NCBI GenBank assembly: GCA_031308135.1
Contig: JAHLJT010000631.1
Location: forward strand, 4,999,371 to 5,063,370
Length of the DNA: 64,000 bases
Direction of reading: 5' to 3'
Origin: Acheta domesticus
Lineage: Eukaryota > Arthropoda > Insecta > Orthoptera > Gryllidae
Shown: piece by piece, positions 55,866 to 64,000 of the stretch
Layout of the letters: every line of letters begins with the position of its first letter
Numbering within the stretch: the first letter of the stretch is position 1
Position numbers and translations under genes: made by a program
Notes under the pieces: model-generated
Told to the model about the DNA's origin: nothing
What the model saw: only the letters and a program-made list of their open reading frames with translations
Database searches by the model: none

Positions 55866-56322
55866 TTTTCACGGCCCATTTCTCCGTGGACTTGAGCCCG
55901 GCCACGTACTGGTGCACGGTGGCGTTGCAGGCGGCGCTCACGTTCTGCGGGACGGCCAGCACCGCGCCCAGGCGGTAGGGGTCGAAGGCGCGGAAGAAGT
56001 CGTCGAGGTCGGACACGTTGAAGGGCTGCGCGTCGTCCCATGCGGAGGAGGGCCGGCCGGTGGCCGGGGCGTCGCCGGCGTCCCCGAAGGGCAGCCCGCC
56101 GCCGCCGCCGCCGCCGCCACGCGCGCGCGAGATCTGCAGCAGCACGTCGTCGCCCACGGCGAACACGTCCTCATCGAGGGCGTCGGCGGGCGGCGCGCCG
56201 TCGGAGCGGTTGAGGGCGCGGACGGGCAGCGAGCCCTCGGCGGCGGCGCGGGCGGGCGGGGCGAGGGCCAGCGCCAAGGCGAGGGCCAGGGCGTGGGCGA
56301 GGGCGAGGCCGCGGCGCGGCAT
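55866..56322 (-). CDS. NRF-domain (nose resistant to fluoxetine-like) protein, first coding exon
   Basis: Probable N-terminal exon of a secreted or membrane acyltransferase-3 protein of the NRF-6 type, which in nematodes and insects is linked to lipid or yolk-related transport. The ATG (56320-56322) opens MPRRGLALAHALALALALAL, a signal peptide with an Ala-Leu core, followed by a low-complexity linker with a nine-Gly run. The start of the NRF domain follows: LDDFFRAFDPYRLGAV, then VSAACNATVHQYVAGL and EKWAVK at residues ~125-152. The conserved Cys and the WA(L/V)K motif are present. The exon ends in phase 1 as A|GTAAGT (donor at 55865 leftward). The split codon A|TG would give the Met that usually follows WAxK in this family. 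Later exons are not in the window. Alternatives: other NRF-domain proteins such as drop-dead-like. Confidence 0.7.
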
Positions 56323-56610
56323 GGCGGCGGCGCGGGGCGACGGGGGCGATGTGTGCGCGGGCGGTCCGCGAGCGGGCTGACAGGAGACCGGCGAGCGAGC
56401 GGGTGGAGACGGTACTGTTCTCGCGGCGCTGCGAGGCGAGCCGAGCCGGCGCTCCGCTGCACGGGCCGGGGGCGGGAGGGGGGAGTGGCAGGGCGCGCGC
56501 GCGCGTTCGCGGGGAACAAAGTTTCACCTGCGGACCGCGAAGGCGCCGCCGCCGCGAGGAGGGTCGGGTGGGGGTTGGGCGCGGGCGGCACGGCGCTGTG
56601 GGAGCTGGCG
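56323..56610 (-). promoter_or_regulatory. CpG-rich 5' flank of the NRF-type exon, copy 2
   Basis: CpG-dense sequence directly upstream of the start codon, equal to 16711-17000. No core promoter element can be placed. Confidence 0.4.
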
Positions 56611-56619
56611 ATCGCCGAG

Positions 56620-57110
56620 GAAGATGTCGAGGCAGGAGAAGGCGGAGAAAGAGACGAACGTAGTGCGGGAAGAAGGAGGGTTGGAGAAGAGACAGAGGGA
56701 GAAAAAGGTGAGATAGATGGAAAGGAACAGAAGACGGAAGTGAAGGAAAGAGGGGACGAAGGAAGAAAAATAGGAGGAGATAAGCAGGGGTGTGGGAAGA
56801 GGAGAAGAGAGGGAATGCGTAGAGATGAAGGAGGATATCGTTATGAGGGGAGGGAGAAGGAGGAGAAAGGTGGCGAAGACAAACAGGGCCAAGGTGAAAG
56901 AGGAAGGGAAGAAAGTGAAGGAGAAAGAGGGAAACAGGGAAAGAGGCGAAGACGTGAAAGAAGAATCGGAGAGTTAGAAGACTACAAGCGGAGGAAAAGG
57001 AGAACGAACGTTAGAGGAAAAGCCGGAGTAATACGCAGAGGAAAAGGAGAAGAAATGGCGTTGAAGAGGAAAAATGTACAGCGGAAGGGAGTGAAGGTGG
57101 AGGAAGGGGT
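56620..57110. repeat. Purine-rich tract, copy 2
   Basis: Same as 17010-17480 with a few differences, including lost or gained A and G in runs. It produces spuriously long Glu/Arg-rich open frames. Confidence 0.75.
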
Positions 57111-60100
57111 GGGGGCGGAAGCGCGGGCCGCAGGGCGCAGGTGGCGCGTCCGCGTGGGCGCGAATCCCTCGGGGGTGGGGACGGCGCCTCCTTCAGCATC
57201 CGCACCGGTTCCCCCTCCGCTCCCCTCCCCACCCCCTCCCACGCCGCAGACCCACTGTTCCTTTCGTTACAGCGGCGGCCCCCCTCGCTCCCCGGCGCGG
57301 TTACGCAACGCGCATTAATGATGCACGGTTCGTCCAGCTTTCTCCGGTGCGACAATGAAAATGCACTTTTCTCCGGCGGCGCGGTGCGCGGAGGGCCGTG
57401 GGTTGTGTCTGTCGTTGCGCCGTGCCTTATGTAAAGCCGTTTCCGTTATCACTGGTCGTCAGTTAAGCTCTTCAAACACGAGTTTCCCGGAGGATGTAAC
57501 ATCTTACACGAAAGCGCATCCACGACGGGCGAGAGCCCCCTGCTCCGCGGAGAACAACGACCCGACGACTCGAAATGAAACGAAACAGAAGGAAAACTGA
57601 TGAGTTCGCGGACTGGCGTCTCAGCATTGCCTTTAGTGTTGATGGCTTCGTTAAGCATTATATAATTATCTAGTTCAAAAGGATTTTCCTTAAGGGAAGT
57701 TAATGTAAATGATGAAGAAAAAGATTTACTATTTCTTCGGTGTCGTGAGTCGGCCTAGTTCTCAAAATGTTTTCCTAATTCAATAAATCTGTTCGAATAA
57801 TAAATAAATGTTTTTATTGGTGGCGAGGCCCTCCTACCTGACAACTACCAAAAGATTAATACAAAACAAAATAAACAGGAGGGCATTCTAAGAAAATACG
57901 AATCCTTTTAGGCCCAAACTTTCTCACAAGTGCTACTGAATTGAAAATACGAGCTTAGGCGAATAAAAATTGAAGGGCTCAGTTGCAACGTAATGATAAC
58001 CCGCATTTCAAATACACATCCAAAATAAAAATATTGTGATAGTATTTTACCAAGAAACAAACATTATGACCAAACTCTATGCAGACAGTATGCAGACAGA
58101 TAATAGTACTTCAGTGAGTGTATGAAAAACAAGAGTAAAATATTCCGAAAATGAGGGATTTACACAATTTCTCCTTTTTCTTCCGGCTTAAAAAAGTAAG
58201 GGTTATTTATTACTAGAGTGTTTCGCCTTTAATTACTGTCGTTGAGAGGAATGAGACAAGCATCAGGAGTGCGTTGATCTAATTCAAGATCAAGATCAAG
58301 AGAATTGGTTTAGTGTTTTAAAATAAAAATTTAATTAGTTTAAATAAATAATATTTTATTTTAAAGACGGGCGAATGCTTAACAGATGTAGTGACTCAGA
58401 AGAGTTTGAGGTAAGTTGCAAAATGTTAAGATATACAGACGAACAATAGATCCGTGCTATTTTACAACGAGACTGAAATCCAGTGGAACGTACTTGCTAT
58501 GGTGCCGTCGACTTTTCGAGGCAGATTTTCAAGAAGAAATCGGATTCCACATTAATCAGGCACGCTATCCGTAGCCGCCTTCCGCTTTCGAGAAAACAAG
58601 TGACTCAGACGTTTCCTCTCTTTACTTTATTGTTCTGTTACCGGTTAACCCGGTTGCAATGGTGAATGCGAGTACTTTAGTAAGTGAATATTCCTAGATC
58701 TGGAGCTTCTCCGAGTCAGATGGGGGCACGAGTATCGACTACAGCTATAACTGGCCGGATGATGTGTCATTTGCGCGTTTTTGCTGTGATCAATTGCAAG
58801 AAAGTGCCCAAAAAGTAAAGATGAAGCAAGAAAGTATTCTTGCAGGGGATAATTTAACAAAAAAGAATTACGATCGACTCCAGTTACAGTGAACTTGGAT
58901 ATAGTGAACTCAAGTCACTGACAAATAAGCACAAGAAGATTCCGTTATAGTGAACTCTGGACCTCGGCTATAGTGAACGTGGAACATAAAACGTTCTGAA
59001 AATTAATTCCCTCTTGGAAAAAATATGTCTCCTAAGTGCCACAAACTCCAACCCTAGGCAGTTTGAAAAAAAACCGTCATGATATAAAATAATATCAATA
59101 TCAAATATCAAATAATATCCAATAATAATAAAAAATAACATTTAGGTCATAACCGGAGAAGTCTCCCCTGAAATAACGGACTCCGAATGCAGACCTTACT
59201 GAGTTACTCAGTTTTACTGCGGAAACAAAAGGACGTGTCCTGTGTGGGCTACCACTGCCAGCGATTGCTTGTTTCAGTTTTATGGCGAGATCATTTTTTG
59301 TCACGTAACTAGTGATGTGCGAACTACACGTACCCCAACACAAAAACTTGCTTACAAGTGTTGAAAAAATAAAAATGTCTTTTTTGGTGATATGCACAAG
59401 AAATATTACGCATTATCATTAGGATGATTACAAAAATAATTAAATAAAAAGCACTGTAACTTAACACTAAAATATTTTTTTAATTTTGGTAACATGATTT
59501 ACTAAGAAAGCACTCCTCCAACTATATGCGGAATAAATACACAGACTAATTGTAAATTTGTTTTTTGAGGACCAGACTCTGATTAAGAAGAACCAATTAA
59601 TCAAATCTTATGACTAATACAACACAATCTTTATTTTAAGTAACTTTCCACAGTCCGTCATTCACTATACAATTTCCTTATACTACACGACTCCCACGGT
59701 CCCCTTTTCAACCACTGAATTCGCTCTCTTCCGCTTCTAAATTGGCCTCGACCCATTCCTCAAATCCTGGATCACCTCTCCTAATAATATCACTCGAAGC
59801 ATTCATAGTTTTGTGAAATACTAAAAAAAAGTAATACGGGATAAAAAAACGTAATGGGTGAGGTGGGGATTGGTTATACCCCAGACGCCAGAAAAAAATA
59901 TGGCACAACACACTCATTTGCCAAAATAAATTCTTTCTTCAATGGACCGATAGCACAAGAACAAGTTTCTGCTTATCTTCAACAATGTGACCACCGCCGG
60001 GTTCCCAAAACAACTGACTCTCTGAGAGGTATCCCGAAGCATACGCTCCTTCGCGCATCCGCTTCGGGCAGGTACGGTACCTTTCAAAGGCTGGGGTACT

Positions 60101-61794
60101 AATAGCCACCACATCACCAGTTACGGATTAAGCTTGATGTTACTTGATTTTCCGCGAGACAGAGCGCGTTGTGTTCGACGTACGCGACAGGAAGCGCGCT
60201 ATTGCCACAGCCCCACAGCCTGGCAGCACCTGCCGCGCCGCGCGGAAGGCGATCAATTTCATTATCCGCTTGCCCATGCCGCTCCCAAAAGGATCTTTGA
60301 GGAGTAAAAGGGCTTGCGGAGAGTGGGACGGCTTCCAACAGAGCAAGACGGGTGTCAAACCAGCATTACGATACTTAGAGACAGTGGACAATGCAGAATT
60401 ACGTACAGAGAGACGTATTAGAGACAGCACAAACTCTGGAGAAGCATCTACAGAAATTATAAATGAAGAATATACGAAGCAAACAATTAAAAATATTTTA
60501 AGGTCAAATAAAGATATTGAAAATTGAAATGTTTAGTTCGTGCTATTAATTTATTTCGCTGTATCTCAATATTAATAAACTCAATCATCGGGGAGAAATT
60601 GTATTTAATTTCGAAATCATCGGCTATAGTGATCCTCTGACACAGTGAACCACATGTGTTAGTCCCCAGAAGTTCGCTAGAACCAGACAATTGTATTTTC
60701 CATAATTGTTTTAATTTCTGTAACATAGAAAATGATATTATTTTGTATTCTATTTACAAATAATAACGTCAAATTAAACACCTTTGTTAACATACTTGTT
60801 TATAAAATTAGAAGGAAATAAAAAAATTGAGAAAAATAAAAATAAAAATTGAAATAAAGAAATTGAAACGAGTCGAGTTGATTTTGACACTCTGTTATGT
60901 CATTCCTTTTATTTATTGCATTGCTATTAAATATTTGAATTGGTTATTAACGTGATCTATCTTCCTCCATTTGTCTTCAAATAGCAATGTTTCGAGATTC
61001 CTTTGGAAATAGTATTCATTTCAGAGTTTAATTTTAAATTATCTCTTTAAATACTGGATTTTATTTGATATTTGGGCCCTAGAAAATTGTTCTAATAAAT
61101 TTCGGGGTATTACATAATACGTACAATACGAAATAAGGCCTGTGTGTGCTTTCAATTTTCACTATCGTGCTTGAAAACACATCTGACTGTTTACTATACC
61201 AAGTTTTGGGCACGATATTAGATCGGACGTAAGAATGCTAAAATAATGTTAATGATACATAATTTCTTCTAATAAATCTGCCTCAACTGCTATTTGAGAA
61301 TAGTCTAAGCCATGCTATTACCATTGCCACGCTTGACTGAAGAAAATGTTTTTCTTTAGTGTTCTTTTAACTCCAAAATTTCTTATTGAATTCTTGAAAG
61401 AGACTTCCTTAATCAGTAAATACAAATTCATCCCAGAAACCTACGGAACAAGCCTTACAAAGATGAGCCTATCGTCTCATTACAAGTGAAACGAACTAAA
61501 TCAAACTTTTTCTGTTTTGAATTATTTGGCTTTTCTGCTTTGAGTTATACTGAAGTTTAGTCTAGATAAATTCACTATATCATATTGTCGTTGTTGACAT
61601 GGTGGATATATCCAGTCTAAAGTTCAATATAACACAGAGCGGAAAACCCAAATTACTCAACACTGAACATTTTTGACTTAATGTGTTTCACTTGTAATGT
61701 GACGATATTCTATTCTTTTTCTATTATTTACTTGATTAAAGAAATATTCTCATCTGATATCATCTATAATCATTAGGGTGGAGAGTCCCGCAAG
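57111..61794. other. Copy 2 counterpart of 17.48-26.93 kb without the Jockey-like LINE
   Basis: Contains the LINE 3' tail fragment (about 57796), the TATAGTGAAC motifs (58,885-58,980), the empty LINE target CTAATACAACACA (59614-59626) and the acidic minus-strand frame ending FEEWVEANLEAEESEFSG (59708 region). No gene recognised. Confidence 0.6.
59614..59626. other. Empty target site of the Jockey-like LINE
   Basis: A single CTAATACAACACA with continuous flanks. In copy 1 the two flanks are separated by 20057-24746. Confidence 0.9.
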
Positions 61795-62352
61795 TGCACG
61801 ATGTCGGAATAACCGAAGTAGTAATACCGGCTGGTATTACGAATGACAGGGCAAAAATGTTGACACGTTGACGTCTCTTTGACTGGGAGGTCCTAGGGTT
61901 CGAGACCGGACGGTGACATTAGCTAGATAACCTAAGTCGATTTCAGCTGCTATCTGGAGGCAAATTCTAGTGACCATTCGATCTGAAGGTCGTTTTTTAT
62001 AGTTTCTCCTGTCAATACCAACCGAATGCCAGAGAAGTTCTGTAATAAACGGACCATGAACCACGCGCGATCTTTCCTTCCTTACCATGGTCCCCTTACA
62101 CACACGCGTGCAGACACACTTACGTGCACTACACTACTCCACATGTGAGGGTATGAAGGTCTTCCAGCACCGGAGGGAGATATCTGGAGGGGGAATCCCA
62201 CAGGCCGATGTCTAAGTCGATGCAATGTCACTAACTAGGGGGAAAGGAACACCCCTACCTCTCGAGATATAACCTGCGATACATGGAACTAATGAGCTTA
62301 ATTGACGCACCAGAAAACGAAAATAAACCAAACGAGCAACCAAACGAACAGT
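61795..62352 (+). mobile_element. tRNA-derived SINE, copy C in segment 2
   Basis: Counterpart of 26930-27460, with the same head (GGTTCGAGACC) and body. Confidence 0.65.
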
Positions 62353-62638
62353 AGAAATAAAAAATTTCAACTCGATATCGTCCTCCGCTCGTCGATCGAA
62401 TCCTCGAAACTGTGATTCTCCGGACGTGCAACAGTGCCAGTCATCGTCAGGAAGTAGTAACTACCGCGTGACGCTGCTTTAATTCTTTTTGTGCGTGACT
62501 TACGCGATAGACTTGCTTTTATCCCTGGTCACGTGGCTTAGATTTCTCATCATTTCCTTCTGCTGTTTCTTTTCACAGCCTACTTCAGAAACACCCTCCA
62601 CCCGATTATCCCTATCAGGCATGCCTCCTAAAAACGTC

Positions 62639-63193
62639 GATTGATTGATTGATTAATTGTTCGTGATTCCGGGCGCGTCCATTACAGTGGTCATTAGTGC
62701 CGTAAGTTTAGTGCGTTTTTTTTTCTGCGGGAAGTGGCGGTGATCTTTTCCCCGCTAGATGGCAAGATCCGGCCCCGACCAATCGTCTTTCAATTTTACT
62801 CTCAACCAGGTATCGCACACCAGCGGGGCACCGCCCCAGCCGGGACAAGCTCTAAGCTCCCAACTGGTCTCCCGGCATGTGTGGTTTGTAGTGCATGTCA
62901 GTGTAAGTGTGTGTGTGTGTGTGTGTAACGGGTGAGGATATGACAAGTGAGGAAGAAAAGATCGCGCGCGGTCCGTGGCCCGTTTGTTAGAGTACTGCTC
63001 CGGCATTCGCCTGGTGTTGATCGGAGAAACCACGGAAAACAACCGATCAGAGCAGCAGGCCGATATAATTCTCTAGTCAGCGACTGAATTCGACCTAGCT
63101 GAAAAGCTAGTGTCGAAAATCCTGTCTCTGTCGGGACTCGAACCTAGAACCTCCCGGTCAGAGAGACTGCAGTGACAGAAACATCGATAAACT
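62639..63193 (-). mobile_element. tRNA-derived SINE, copy D in segment 2
   Basis: Counterpart of 27746-28305. The (TG)n stretch near 62906-62926 is longer here, a length difference typical of microsatellite alleles. Confidence 0.8.
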
Positions 63194-63760
63194 GTCATAA
63201 ACTTGGTCGAATCTACAGGTCCCAGTTGGGAATCTCTGCCATAGAGGCTTTGATACTTTTCAATACTTCCTCTTTAGTGTCCTAACCCATCGCCCCATAA
63301 GGAAATCCTGTCAATGTCTTTCTGTTCCAACAAAGAGATTCTATTTTTCGCTTGTTTGTGAGGGAAAATCCTTGACGAATGGAAACGTTTGTAAGGACAG
63401 ACCTTGAACCTTACCTGTTTGTAAAAGTATTATTGCTCCGATGATAGAAATTATTCCTTTCTCGCAGATCAGCTGGATAATTCTGCTAGGAAATTTAAAA
63501 GAAATATATCTTTGTTCGAAATGTCTCCCTTCAAAAATTCTGATCTATACATTTTTCACAAAAAATTCATGATATAGTAAAATTTTGAGGTTAAATAAGA
63601 AGAGATGTCTTATCCAACAACAAAATGCGTGAATTGATTTTCATTTTAACACTATCCTCACATAATGATTAAATTGTTACTTTAGTAAGTAACTGACTTT
63701 AATAATTGTTTTGATGGAGATAATTAAGAGGTGTAGCAAGTATTTTTAATGATCTACCGA

Positions 63761-64000
63761 CTTAAGTGGCTCAGGTCATTAATTGATATCAATACACTGC
63801 CTCTGAACGGGAGGTCTTAAGTTTCCAGTCCCGGCGGTGGCAGGATTTTCGACACTAGCCGCATAGCTAGGTCGAATTCACAGCTGCTGTCTCGAGAAGA
63901 ATTCTTTCTGTTGACTGCTCTGATCAGTTTATTTCCATGGTTTCTCTGTTGAGCACCAGGCGAATTCCGGAGCAGAACCCTAACAAACGAAACACAGACC
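63761..64000 (+). mobile_element. tRNA-derived SINE, copy E in segment 2, cut by the window end
   Basis: Counterpart of 28875-29118. The element continues past the window. Confidence 0.7.

Larger units (their letters stand above)
53308..64000. repeat. Segment copy 2 (empty-site version)
   Basis: Colinear with 11543-29118 but without the two LINEs. It starts at the gap edge and is still matching at the window end. One-base homopolymer indels relative to copy 1 are frequent. Confidence 0.95.

Noticed and set aside
55837..57318. 493-codon plus-strand open frame rich in Gly, Arg and Glu
   Set aside because: It is antisense to the NRF exon and runs into the GA tract. Long frames are expected there from composition.

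Overview
This is AT-rich, intron- and repeat-dominated eukaryotic DNA, most likely from a large arthropod (probably insect) genome. The evidence is: Jockey-, CR1/L2- and I-type non-LTR retrotransposons; a tRNA-derived SINE family with an (AATC)n tail; Tigger/pogo-, piggyBac-, hAT- and Tc1/mariner-like remnants; and one first exon of a 'nose resistant to fluoxetine' (NRF/acyltransferase-3) type gene. No prokaryotic genes, operons or CRISPR arrays are present. The only probable host coding sequence is the NRF-type exon, which occurs twice (55866-56322 and 16252-16710, both minus strand).

Layout. 1-11.5 kb: non-coding DNA with two small CpG-rich patches, two head-to-tail SINEs (1.8-2.85 kb) and a Tigger/pogo relic (3.5-4.4 kb). 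11.54-29.12 kb: segment copy 1, holding the NRF exon (frame-disrupted), a purine-rich upstream tract and three SINEs, plus two LINEs that are absent from copy 2. 29.4-31.2 kb: I-type LINE 3' half with RNase H. 32.4-33.7 kb: tandem ~644-bp repeat. 34.4-47.1 kb: a SINE split by a giant ~12.2-kb foldback element. 47.1-50.1 kb: another SINE, a hAT MITE and a second I-type LINE 3' end. 52308-53307: exactly 1000 N. 53308-64000: segment copy 2, colinear with copy 1 without the two LINEs.

Two results stand out. (1) The foldback element (34753-46978) has multi-kilobase inverted arms built from diverged ~145-bp subunits, perfect 9-bp target-site duplications and a ~5.1-kb loop. It resembles the FB class described in Drosophila, but is very large and carries no visible transposase. 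(2) The 17.6-kb and 10.7-kb near-identical segments meet at a fixed-length scaffold gap, so they are probably two haplotypes of one locus left side by side in the assembly. Copy 2 then serves as an empty-site reference that fixes the ends of two retrotransposon insertions. Homopolymer indels between the copies mean that frameshifts in this window may be sequencing errors.

All similarity statements come from reading motifs by eye; no database search was run.
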